The notes beneath the pieces were generated by a model. The model saw nothing but the letters and a program-made list of their open reading frames with translations. It was not told the DNA's origin and made no database searches. From contig CAVTHW010000023.1 of the NCBI GenBank assembly GCA_963734625.1, positions 24,789-88,788 of the forward strand: 64,000 bases of DNA, written 5' to 3'. Source of the DNA: CAVTHW01 sp963734625. GTDB taxonomy: Bacteria > Acidobacteriota > Terriglobia > Bryobacterales > Bryobacteraceae. Positions 26,885-35,958 of the stretch are shown here, piece after piece; position 1 is the first letter of the stretch, and each line of letters starts with the position of its first letter. The translations under genes and the position numbers were made by a program.

Positions 26885-27801
26885 TCAGCGAGGCGAAGAT
26901 TGACGGCGAATGGGGATTTCGAGGGTCACGGGAACGCCGCCTTGGTCGCGCGAAAAGGTCACGACGAGCTTCTGCTCTTCAGGCGGCACATCCAGGGTGT
27001 AGGCGCCGCCGCTCGTCGCGGCCGTGTCGAGCAGAACTTTGGCCCCCGCGCCGCCAGACGTCACTTGAAGGCGCCCGCTCTCCAAAGGCTCGAACACCAC
27101 GCGGACGAGGTCGCCGGCCTGAAACTCCGTCTGTGCATCGACTTCGGCGTAACCGCCCTCAACACTCCTGCGCAGGATTCGGTAAGGAATGATAGACGCC
27201 TGCGAGGGGGCACGCGCGCAATGACTGCACCATGCCTAACGCCGGAGCGGCCCTTCAGCGGCGCATCGCTGGACTGTGCGGCGTCCGCCAGCGCTGACTT
27301 CTCAGAGCTGACCGTCTGCACCGGCGCAGCCGCCGTCGTCACCTCGGCTGGCTGCGCCGCCGGCGCTTCCATTGATGCAGGCGGGACGGCGACGGCGTCT
27401 TGCCTCACCACCGCCTTGCGGGCCGGTGCGACCGCCGGCTGCGGGGCCTGCGGCGCCGGCAGCTCCTGACGCTTCGCCATGAGCACCGGCTCAGGTTTTG
27501 GCTGCGGCGCGCTGCTGCGCACTACCACAATCGCCACCACCGCTGCCGCGGCGAGGCCGCCCGCGAGGGCCCAGCGCCATCCCAGACTGAGGCGGGGCCG
27601 TTCGGGCTCCGGCAGCGCTCGCAGCAGCTCGCGGCGCGCCGCCGGGTCGGCGATCAATTCCTTAAGCGCCTGGTCCCGGTTGAGCTCGTTAAACAGATCC
27701 TGGTCGGTGAGCGCGGCCTCAAACAGCGCCCGGCGTTCCTCTTCCGTAAGCGTACCGGTGGCGTAGCCGCCGAGCAGCTTCCGGATGTCTTCGGGCCTCA
27801 T
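26885..27801 (-). CDS. anti-sigma-like single-pass membrane protein, frameshifted
   Basis: About 305 aa after correction. The N-terminal ~75 residues (LLGGYATGTLTEEERRALFEAALTDQ) resemble the cytoplasmic helix bundle of anti-sigma factors without the zinc ligands. A single span follows (WALAGGLAAAAVVAIVVV), then a Pro/Ala-rich linker and an extracytoplasmic beta domain. The frame breaks at a five-G run (27206-27210); beyond it the other frame gives SIIPYRILRRSVEGGYAEVD and continues to IPIRRQSSPR, stopping at 26885. Uncorrected, it would stop at 27061. Its ATG overlaps the sigma gene stop by 4 bases, the usual sigma/anti-sigma pairing. Confidence 0.72.
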
Positions 27802-28305
27802 TTGCCAGCCTTCCAGTCTCCGCCCATCTGATCCAGCAATTCTTTGCGGCAGCGGAAGTCCCAGGTGTAAACCGTATTGATCGAGCCGGCGCCGAGAATC
27901 CGCTGGATCTCGCTAAAACTATTCCCTTGCAATTTTAGCCGGATCATCTCCCGGCAGCGAGGGCCCAGCTTCGCCAGCGCGGCCGATAGCCGATCCAGCA
28001 ATTCCTGCCTCTCGGCGCACTCCTCCGGGTCCGCGCCCGGGTCAGCCAGCGGCAGGTCGTCAACCGAGACCTGGGTATTCTCCCCCCGGCGATAAGTTCT
28101 TCCTCCGCAAGCCGGCGATCTTGAACCGGGTGATCTGGAGCGAAAGCGGCACCAGTTCCTCGATCGCGCCAACCTGGGCGTACTTGGTGTGGAGGAGCAG
28201 CATCACCTCCTGCGCGACGTCCTCGGCCGCGTCCCTCGATATATGAGATGCCGCGTAGCCCAGAATCCTTTCGCGCAGCCGGGATAGGATCTCGTCGCGT
28301 TGCAT
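27798..28305 (-). CDS. sigma-70 family factor, one frameshift
   Basis: About 169 aa after correction. Region 2 is visible as SRDAAEDVAQEVMLLLHTKY (the DxAEDxxQEV core of ECF-type factors). Region 4 is ALAKLGPRCREMIRLKLQGN followed by SFSEIQRIL, a helix-turn-helix. The frame changes near 28099 in AAGAAC: removing one base joins AGLRRK to TYRRGENTQVSVDDLP. It is followed with an ATGA overlap by a putative anti-sigma gene, and the VIT/vWA gene is likely a target or operon partner. Region 4 resembles the group common in acidobacteria whose targets are unknown. Confidence 0.78.
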
Positions 28306-28319
28306 CTCGGGCTGGGCCG

Positions 28320-30042
28320 CTACTTCTTCGCGGGCGCCGTCCGCGGCTGTGGGAAGTATGGGTCGGGCTCGGGCACGGCCGCCCCGTCCTTCCTCGGCGA
28401 AGATGCGCCGAAGTTTACACCCGAGCCGGAATCGTGGACCACGGCCTGCCCGCCGCCCACGGTGTCGTCATAGGCGCCCAGGACGGTGAGTATGTGGCCC
28501 TTGCCGGCCAGCGCCTTACGGACTTCCTCGGGCACGCGCGATTCGATCGACACCTCGCAGCCGCCGAACTCCAGCTTGGTGAAGCGCGGCGCTTCCAGCG
28601 CCGCCTGGATGTTCATCCCATGGTCCACGACATTCGAGACGAACTGGGCGTGCGCCTGGGCCTGGTTCAAACCGCCCATGATCCCGAAGCCGATGTGCGT
28701 GTTGCCGAGCTCCATGAACGCCGGAATGATGGTGTGGAACGGCCGCTTTCGCGGCGCGAGAGCGTTGGGGTGGTTGCGATCGAGCGTAAACAGGGCGCCG
28801 CGGTTCTGAAGATGAAAGCCCATGTCGGGCACGGTCAGCCCCGATCCAAAGCTCCGGTACAGGCTCTGAATCAAGGACACGATGTTGCCGTCCTTATCGA
28901 CCACGGACAGATAAATTGTGTCGCCTACTCCGGCGGGAGGATTGCCCGCGGCGACGTCGCACCTGGCGCGCGCGGGGTCGATGAGGGCGGCCCGCTCGGC
29001 GGCGTACTTCTTGTCGAGCATGCCTGCCAGCGGGATGCTGGGCGAAACGTGGATCGGCGACGTAGCGGGCCAGGTCCTGGTAGGCGAGCTTCTGCGCCTC
29101 GATCTTGCTGTGCCAGGCCTCGGCCGTCAGCGGCCCCAGCTTGGGCAGCGCGAAGGTCTCCATGATGTTCAGCATCGCCAGCGCCGCGACGCCCTGGCCG
29201 TTGGGCGGCAGTTCGTATACTTTCCAGCCGCGGTAGTCGGTCGAGATCGGCGTCACCCATTCCGACTGGTACTCCGCAAAATCCGCCTCGGTCAGCGTGC
29301 CGCCGAGCCATTCCGCCATCTCCACCGTGTTCTTGGCGATCACTCCCTTGTAGAACGCGGGCGCTCCCCCTTTCGCCACGAGTTCCAGGGCCCTTGCCAG
29401 ATCGGGGTTCTTGAAGATAGCCCCCATGCGGGGCGCCTCACCATCGGGGAGAAAGACGGCGCGGCCGGTTACGTCGCGGCTCAGTTTGACGAGCGAGGCG
29501 CGCCACGCCTCCGAAATCAGCTCCGTGACCGGGAAGCCATTCTTGGCGTAGTAGATCGCCGGCTGAAACAGATCCGCCCAGGGCAGCCGGCCGAAGCGCT
29601 TGTGCAGCTTCTCCCAGCCGTCCACGCAGCCCGGCACGGTCACGCTGTGGATGCCCTCCTGGGGCATCGCGGTGATCTGCTTGCCCTCCAGAAAATCTAT
29701 GCTGAGCCCCTTGGGAGACCAGCCGCTGGCGTTGATCCCGGTCAACTTGCCGGACTTGGCGTCCCAGTAGATAGCGAATAGATCGCCGCCCATGCCGTTG
29801 GACATCGGTTCGACGACGCCCATCACCGCGTTGGCCGCGATGGCCGCGTCCACCGCCGAACCGCCGCGCGCCAGCACCTGTGCGCCGGCCTGCGAGGCCA
29901 GTGTCTGGCTGGTGGCCACGATGCCTTGGCGGGTGATCACCATCGAGCGGGCTTGGGTCCTGGAAGCGGAGAGAGCCGGGATCTGTGACATTGACATTGC
30001 GATCGCGGCCGCCAGCGCCGCGCTCCTCATAGTGGATCGCAT
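28320..30042 (-). CDS. ggt: gamma-glutamyltransferase, one frameshift
   Basis: About 574 aa after correction. A hydrophobic leader (SAALAAAIAMSMSQIPALSA) suggests export. The Ntn-hydrolase precursor features are present: GGSAVDAAIAANAVMGVVEP, SNGMGGDLFAIYWD, and the autocleavage/nucleophile threonine in VGDTIYLSVVDKDGN, aligning with the TTHYSVVD site of E. coli Ggt; GIMGGLNQAQAHAQ follows. The frame breaks near 29043 (one extra base after DPRFA) and resumes as SIPLAGMLDKKY, stopping at 28320. It transfers or hydrolyses gamma-glutamyl groups of glutathione and related peptides. It ends 14 bases before the sigma gene on the same strand. Confidence 0.9.
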
Positions 30043-30083
30043 AGGATGTTTCTACTATACGACGGGCCGCGCCGCCACTTGCG

Positions 30084-32531
30084 TCACTCGTATCGCAAGG
30101 CGACGAGGGGATCGACCTTGGTGGCCCTCCGCGCCGGCAGATAGCAGGCGGCGAGGATCACCGCCATAAGCAGCCCCGCCATGGCCGCGAAAGTGGCAGG
30201 ATCCAAGGCATCGATGCCGTACAACAGACCTCGCATATACCTGGTGAGGCCAAACGCTCCCAGCGCTCCGGCAGCAACTCCCGCCAGGCCCAGCGCCACG
30301 CCCTGACGGAACACCAGGCTGAGTACGTCGCCCGGCTGAGCGCCGAGCGCCATGCGGATGCCGAATTCGGACGTACGCCGCGCAACTGCGTAGGCCATGA
30401 CACTGTAAATGCCCAGGGCGGCAAGGGCCAAGGCGACACCCGAGAACAGGGTCAGCAGCAACGTCAAGAACCGCGGCCGGGCCTGCGCGAGCCTGACGAC
30501 CTCGTCCAGGGTGCGTGCCTGGGCGATGGGGAGCGAAGAGTCGAGTTGGGCAAGTACGGAGCGGGCAGGCCCGAGCAACCGCATCGGGTCGCCTTGGGTG
30601 CGGATGAGGACGTACATGGTTCTGGGCGCCCCGGTCTGGCGGTAGGGCAGAAAGATTTCGGCGCCGGCGCGCTTCTCCATGCCTCCGTTCTTGATATCGC
30701 CGACCACGCCCACTACAGTGCGCCATGGGTCTCTGAAGACGGGACGGATCCGCTTGCCGATGGCGCTCTGGTTGGGCCAGTAGGTACGAGCCATGGTCTG
30801 GTTAATTACGACGGTCTGGGGCGCGCCTTCGCCGTCGCGGTCGTCCAGAAAGCGCCCTTCGACCAGGCGGGCCCCCAGGGTTTCGAAGAACCTGGGTCCG
30901 GCGGTCTGGTAGAAATCGATGTTCTGCAGGGGGCCGCCGGGTCTGGCGACGAAGCCTTCTATCTGGGTGTCGTTGGCGTCGAGCCGGCGGATAGGAGGCA
31001 GGCCACCGGCGAACGAAACCGACTGGACGCCGGGAATTGCGGAGAGCCGCTCCGCGAATCGGGTCCAGAACGAGCGGACACCAGAGTCCTCCGAGTAAAT
31101 GGCTTGGGGCAGGGAAAGCCGGAAGGTGAGGACGCCGGCCGGGCGGACACCGAGGTCGACGGCTTGCAGATTCCAGAACGCCCGCAGCATGAGCCCGGAC
31201 CCGATTAAAAGGACGAGCGCGAGGGCAAGTTCGCCGACCACCAGGAACTTGCGGAGGCGGTTGGCCCCCAACGACGCGGTGGTGCGCCCGCCGGAGGCCT
31301 TGAGCGACTCGGCCGTACGGTCCTTGAATCCATGCGCGAGCGGGGCGAGCCCGAAGACCAGGCCGGTAGCACATGAGAGTCCAAGGCTAAACAGGAGCAC
31401 TCGCCAGTCGACGGAAATCTCCGAAGCGCGGGGGATGCTCTGCTGGCCGGCGGCGATTATGAGACGGAGGCCGGCGAACGCGAACAGCAGGCCCACCAAA
31501 GCGCCGGAGAGCGACAACACCACGCCTTCCATGAAGAACTGGCGGAGAAGCGCGAAGGAGTTGGCTCCCATGGCGGTGCGGATGGCGACTTCCCGCTGGC
31601 GGGTCTCAGCGCGGGCGAGCAGGAGACTGGCGACGTTCACGCAGGCGATGAGAAGGACGAAGCCGACGGCTGCGAGCATGATGAGCATGGAGGCGCGAAC
31701 GCCCCCGACAACATCTTCTTGAAGCGGGAAGCTGACGATGGGGTGTTGCTGAGGATGGAGCACGTGCGAGGTGGGAGAAGCTTGGGAGCCGTATTGCCGG
31801 ACCAGCGCCGCGATCTCCTGCCGCGCCTGCTGAAGGGAGACCTCCGGCCTCAGGCGGCCGAGGAGGTAAAGGGAGTGGTTGCCGCGGCCTCCGGGATTAG
31901 CGGGGTCGATCTGAAGGGGCGACCACAATTCGGGCGGATCGACTTCGCCGGGCGGAAAGGTGAACCCGGGCGGCATGACCCCGATGATGGTGCAGGGACG
32001 GCCCTGGAGGCGCGCTTCGCGGCCGATGATCTCGCGCTGGCCTCCGAAGGCTCGCAGATAGAGGCCGTGGGAGATGACGACGGTGAGAGGGGCGCCGGGC
32101 GCGTCATCCTCGGCCGTGTGGACCCGGCCGAGCAGGGGAGCCACGCCCAGGCTCCGAAGTAGTCCGCCGGAGACGGCGGAAGTGGTGATCCTCAGCGGTT
32201 CGGCTCCACCTCCCAAGTTCGCCCCGCCGATGGTCCACGCGTCGAGCGACTGCCAGGATTTGAGGTCGCGGCGAAGTTCCACGTATTCGATGGGCGAGGT
32301 CCAGAACTTCCGGAGGCCGCCGCCGGGGAACCCGGGGAACTCCGTATAGAGGCGGACGAGGCGTTCCGGTTGAGCGTACGGCAACGGCCGCATGATTACG
32401 GCGTTGACGACGCTGAAGATCGCGGTGGTGGCGCCGAAGCCCAGACCCAGGCAGAGGACGGAGGCGGCGGTGAATCCCGGGCTTCGAAGCAAGCCGCGGA
32501 GAGCGTACCGGAGCGTGCGCATAACATACAA
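30084..32531 (-). CDS. ADOP-family ABC transporter permease
   Basis: 815 aa with the two-fold FtsX/MacB layout: an N-terminal span (FTAASVLCLGLGFGATTAIF), a MacB periplasmic core (residues ~50-240, with VISHGLYLRAFGG), three spans with AETRQREVAIRTAMGA, a second periplasmic core (~440-650), and a final set with RRTSEFGIRMALGAQPGDVL. This 'acidobacterial duplicated orphan permease' form is greatly expanded in Acidobacteria and normally lacks an adjacent ATPase, as here. Substrate unknown, probably export or an envelope mechanotransmission role. Confidence 0.93.
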   Translation of the reverse strand: MYVMRTLRYALRGLLRSPGFTAASVLCLGLGFGATTAIFSVVNAVIMRPLPYAQPERLVRLYTEFPGFPGGGLRKFWTSPIEYVELRRDLKSWQSLDAWTIGGANLGGGAEPLRITTSAVSGGLLRSLGVAPLLGRVHTAEDDAPGAPLTVVISHGLYLRAFGGQREIIGREARLQGRPCTIIGVMPPGFTFPPGEVDPPELWSPLQIDPANPGGRGNHSLYLLGRLRPEVSLQQARQEIAALVRQYGSQASPTSHVLHPQQHPIVSFPLQEDVVGGVRASMLIMLAAVGFVLLIACVNVASLLLARAETRQREVAIRTAMGANSFALLRQFFMEGVVLSLSGALVGLLFAFAGLRLIIAAGQQSIPRASEISVDWRVLLFSLGLSCATGLVFGLAPLAHGFKDRTAESLKASGGRTTASLGANRLRKFLVVGELALALVLLIGSGLMLRAFWNLQAVDLGVRPAGVLTFRLSLPQAIYSEDSGVRSFWTRFAERLSAIPGVQSVSFAGGLPPIRRLDANDTQIEGFVARPGGPLQNIDFYQTAGPRFFETLGARLVEGRFLDDRDGEGAPQTVVINQTMARTYWPNQSAIGKRIRPVFRDPWRTVVGVVGDIKNGGMEKRAGAEIFLPYRQTGAPRTMYVLIRTQGDPMRLLGPARSVLAQLDSSLPIAQARTLDEVVRLAQARPRFLTLLLTLFSGVALALAALGIYSVMAYAVARRTSEFGIRMALGAQPGDVLSLVFRQGVALGLAGVAAGALGAFGLTRYMRGLLYGIDALDPATFAAMAGLLMAVILAACYLPARRATKVDPLVALRYE

Positions 32532-32564
32532 TACGCACTCCGCGACACGATCGTGCGCAGAGAT

Positions 32565-33193
32565 TTAGCGGCCGCCGAAGGTGTAGCCGACCACGGCGCC
32601 GTATTCCGGCACGAAGTTGCTGCCGAACTGGAAGAAGTTGCGCACCCAGTGCGCGTCAAACTCCGGCCGCACGAAGATCGAGTTTGTGACGTAGAAACGC
32701 AATCCCGCGCCGAAATGCACCTGGAGATGGTTGGAACTCGCGAGGTAAGTGTTCGACGAGACTGCACCCCAGGATTGCATTGCAGGATGCCGGCAGGTAG
32801 AACCTCAAGCTAGTACCGCCGAGCCCGGCCTGCAACTCGGGAACGACCCTTTTCTGCCCAACCGCCGGTTTCCAGATACCGTTGATGTCGTAGAAGATCG
32901 GACGGTACGACAGCCCGGAATAGTCGCTCTTGCCTGGGCGAAGCGACAACTCACCGCCGATCCCGAAGTGGGGCGTGACAAAGACCGACGCGCCCAGTTT
33001 CAGGGCGGTGCCGTTCAGCTTGGGGGTGCCAATGAAATCACCGGTGCCGAAGGTGTCAATCATACTGTCCGTTGGAGCTGTTCGTAATCGCGGTGGCGCC
33101 GACATAAGCGTCGAAGCTGCCCTGTGCGGCAGCCAGGGTCACGAAGAGCAGCGGAAGCGCAGCCAGCGAGATGCCGCGGGATAGAATCCTCAT
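32565..33193 (-). CDS. outer-membrane beta-barrel protein, two frameshifts
   Basis: About 209 aa. Starts at ATG 33193 behind a GGAG-type ribosome site with signal peptide MRILSRGISLAALPLLF ending near AAAQG. The mature part alternates hydrophobic and polar residues (FGIGGELSLRPGKSDYSGLS, VHFGAGLRFYVTNSIFVRPE) and ends in GAVVGYTFGGR, an OmpA/OprF-like eight-stranded barrel pattern. The frame must change near 33060 (one extra T in a GATTGAC context, otherwise a TGA) and near 32770. The two-base excess in total length agrees with two single-base insertions. Pore or structural function unknown. Confidence 0.7.
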
Positions 33194-33469
33194 ATTACAG
33201 TCTCCTCTCGAACAACGCGCGCACGGGATAGCCTCCGTCCGGCCTCACCGTACAGTCTTGTTGGATGAATGCCCGCCTGTTTTGGTTTCGCTCGACCTCG
33301 CGTGAACGGGTGGAGGCAGGTGGAGCCGGCACGTAGAGGAATGCACTTAAGTGCAGGTATTGCCGGTACTCGCATAGCCGCCGCATGGCGTGTCAAGTGT
33401 TTGCATACGGCCACCCACGTGCACTGCTAAGGCACTGAGAGTCTGACGGTAAGAAATGGAGAGCTTGTT
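33194..33469. other. intergenic gap, no gene supported
   Basis: These 276 bases separate the divergent barrel and WXXGXW genes. Short overlapping frames exist on both strands, but none has a ribosome site plus protein-like composition. It includes the barrel gene ribosome site (GAGAGGAGACTGTAAT before 33193). No clear repeat or promoter could be named. Confidence 0.5.
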
Positions 33470-33766
33470 ATGGTTTTCAAGCGATTGATCGGATTGGTTT
33501 TTGCAGGCGCGCTGGCCTTCAGCGCTGGGGCGGCCGATTTTGTGATTCGCATCGCGCCACCCCGAGCCGTATACCAGAGGCGGCCCCCACCGCCCGGCCG
33601 TAATTATGTGTGGATCTCCGGGTACCAGAGTTGGAATGGCAACGGTTACACCTGGACCCAGGGTAGGTGGGAACAGCCTCCACGGGCGCGTGCCAAGTGG
33701 GTAGGGCATCGCTACACTCGCCAGAGGGGCGGCGGCTGGATATTCGTGCAGGGGCACTGGCGCTAG
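33470..33766 (+). CDS. secreted WXXGXW-type small protein, 98 aa
   Basis: 98 aa with a clear signal peptide (MVFKRLIGLVFAGALAFSAG, cleavage near AGAA). The mature part is Arg/Pro/Trp/Gly-rich with the repeated pattern YVWISGYQSWNG, YTWTQGRWEQPP, KWVGHRYTRQRGGGWIFVQGHWR, as in YXWGXW/WXXGXW repeat proteins. Likely periplasmic or surface-located; function unknown. The faulty sulfatase frame runs antisense through it, which I attribute to a lost stop in that gene. Confidence 0.82.
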   Translation: MVFKRLIGLVFAGALAFSAGAADFVIRIAPPRAVYQRRPPPPGRNYVWISGYQSWNGNGYTWTQGRWEQPPRARAKWVGHRYTRQRGGGWIFVQGHWR

Positions 33767-33783
33767 CCAGTAAATCGGCAAAC

Positions 33784-35284
33784 CTATTTCCCGGCTCGGG
33801 ATGGTCGCGCGCCCAGCGCAGATACTCCTCAACGGTGTAGAAGGTCTGGTTGCGGTAGAGACGGCCACCGTCTTCGAGCGGCGCGGTCCAGTCGAACCGC
33901 CAGTCGTCTCCCGTGCGTTTCATCCACTGGCGGAGACGTGTGTCCATCTCCTTCTCCAGGGAGGCCGCGGAGCGCTCACCGGCGAGATTGCGCTGTTCGA
34001 AAGGATCGTTTTGGGAGGGTCGTAAAGGACCCAAGGCTTGGCGGCGAAGCGGGCGTACATATGGGTCGGTGTGCGCACGCCGCGCCATGCGTTCTCGGTG
34101 CCGTCACCTTGGAAGGGGCCAAAGATCTGGAAGAACGCGGAGTCCGGACCTCTGGCGCTGCCGCCGGCGATTTGGCGAGACAGGTTGGCGCCTTGCATGT
34201 CCCGGTGGGGCGAAAGGCCAGACATGCCGAGTAGAGTCGGTGCGAAGTCGACGTGGGTGAAGAACTGATCGGAGACGGAGCCCGCCTTGACCTTGCCCGG
34301 CCAGCGCAGCACGCCGGGAACGCGAATCGACTCCTCCCAGGGCTTGCGCTCGAGGCGCAGGCCCTGCGAGCCGAGCATGTCGCCGTGGTCCGAACTGAAC
34401 AGGACGATGGTGTTTCCGGCCAGACCGAGATCGTCGAGCGTGCGCATCAACCGGCCCACCTGGTCGTCGAGCGCCGTCACCAGTCGTAGGTTCTCGGCAA
34501 TTTGAGGAGGTCCCGGGGCCCCGGGCGCCGGCCGCCAGTTCGGCCGCATCTTCAGCTTGAGCGGATCGTAGAGGCGCGAGTACTCCGGCGGCGCTTTGTA
34601 CGGATCGTGCGGTGGGCCCCATTGGATGGTCAGATAGAAAGGGCGCGTATCGGTGCGGGCCTCGCGCAGGATCTCGACGCCGAGGTCGGCCCAGCCTTCG
34701 GCTTCAAACTTACCCAGGCGGAGCGGATCAGGCGTGCTGCGGAAGTGGGTGTGGATGTGGTGAAAGTGATTGCACTGCGTTTCTGGCGGCCCAAAACTTG
34801 AAGCCCTGCCGCCGTTCTCCCCCCGGCGGCACAGAGCCCGGCATGCGCGGCCCGCCGTCAAGGTGCCACTTACCCTAGGAGCCGGTGCGGTAGCCCGCGC
34901 CCCGCGGATCCGCGCCAGACTCACGGAGTTTTCGCGCAGCCTTTCAGTCGGTTGGCCACCATCCCGTTGCGGTGCGTGTATTGGCCGGTCGCTCACACGG
35001 CGCGCGCCGGGCAGCAGACCGGCGTGTTGGCGAAGGTGCGCCGCAGCCGCACGCCCTGGCTGGCGAGCCGGTCGATATTCGGCGTTCTGTGGACATCCTC
35101 GTTGCCTTCGCAGCCGAGCGCCTGCGCGCGCAACTGGTCGGGCATCAAAAACAGGATGTTCGGACAGGTCCTGCCGGCGGCAGGTCGACCGCAGCGGCGG
35201 CAAGGAACTCGCGCCGCGTCGAACCGGAACCGAGCGGCGTGGATGGCAGAGCGAGTTGAAGGGGCCCCGTCTTTTCCAAGCCAT
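33784..35284 (-). pseudogene. sulfatase with several frame changes
   Basis: Pieces of one formylglycine-dependent sulfatase are spread over frames. N-terminal: PNILFLMPDQLRAQALGCEG, then the sulfatase signature NTPVCCPARAV (CxPxR, first Cys converted to formylglycine). A badly broken section (about 34790-35010) reads as NGMVANRL, ENSVSLARI and GKWHLDGGPRM only by switching frames. The middle ~250 residues are clean (FYLTIQWGPPHDPYKAPPEY, IVLFSSDHGDMLGSQGL, APTLLGMSGL). A further change near 34020 leads to MDTRLRQWMKRTGDDWRFDW and YTVEEYLRWARDHPEP. One added G at 33790-33792 would give a stop at 33784. Either a decayed gene or poor consensus. Confidence 0.7.
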
Positions 35285-35491
35285 TGTAGATCCTGAGGCC
35301 GGCCGGAGTCACGCAAAGCTGGCACCGCTCCCTCCGCGGTCGCGGTTTGATGCTTCTGGCTCAGCGAGATGCCACTGAACCACGACCGGAGGGTGTGGTC
35401 AGTGCAAGCCCATGTGTGCCTCGCTTGGGTCGGGATGGAAAAGATGAAGAAGACGGCTCCATCGCGGGTGTTTGAAGTACAATTGAGGGCA

Positions 35492-35519
35492 GCCAGAATG
35501 TGAAATGGGAGATTCTGGC
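35492..35519. repeat. 8-bp inverted repeat before a small secreted-protein gene
   Basis: GCCAGAAT (35492-35499) pairs with ATTCTGGC (35512-35519), 12 bases apart, ending 11 bases before the next start. It could be an operator or mRNA hairpin. The rest of the gap 35285-35530 shows nothing I can name. Confidence 0.4.
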
Positions 35520-35530
35520 GAGAATGGACG

Positions 35531-35935
35531 GTGTCAAGTATGCAAAAAAGAAAACTGTGGTTTAGAATGCAATCATATCGAGTGGTAAGTTCTGCGCTCT
35601 TCTTCCTGCTTTTGGCCACGGTCGTTTCCGCAGCCGACCTCACGGGCAACTGGCAGGGCGATCTGGAGTCTCCCCAAGGCAAGGTTCAGGTCTCCTACTC
35701 CTTCAAACAAGACGGCGAGAACCTGACCGGCACATGGCAAGCAGCTCAGAGCCCTACCATCCAGATCACTGAAGGCAAGGTCACGGGTGACAAGGTTTCC
35801 TTTGTGGTAAAAATCGAGGCAGCCAATATTACCTTCGCCCACGAAGGTAAGATCGTCGGCGATGAGATCCAACTCACCATGAAGCCCAGCGGCGAATTCC
35901 CGGGCAGCACTGTGGTCGCTAAGCGGGTGAAGTAA
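35531..35935 (+). CDS. small secreted beta-sheet protein, 134 aa
   Basis: 134 aa with a hydrophobic leader (ALFFLLLATVVSA); the true start may be the second or third Met (35567 gives MQSYRVVSS). The mature ~95 residues begin ADLTGNWQGDLESPQGKVQV and contain DGENLTGTWQ, KVTGDKVSFVVKIEAANITF and GDEIQLTMKPSGEFPGSTVV. This is a compact all-beta pattern seen repeatedly as small exported acidobacterial proteins with lipocalin-like GNW starts. Function unknown. Independent gene between minus-strand neighbours. Confidence 0.75.
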   Translation: MSSMQKRKLWFRMQSYRVVSSALFFLLLATVVSAADLTGNWQGDLESPQGKVQVSYSFKQDGENLTGTWQAAQSPTIQITEGKVTGDKVSFVVKIEAANITFAHEGKIVGDEIQLTMKPSGEFPGSTVVAKRVK

Positions 35936-35958
35936 ATCGGGATTCCAGTTCTAGCCCG

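Noticed and set aside
33190..33414. 74-codon minus frame in the 33.2-33.4 kb gap
   Set aside because: No ribosome site and no protein-like pattern; overlapped by another equally plausible short frame.
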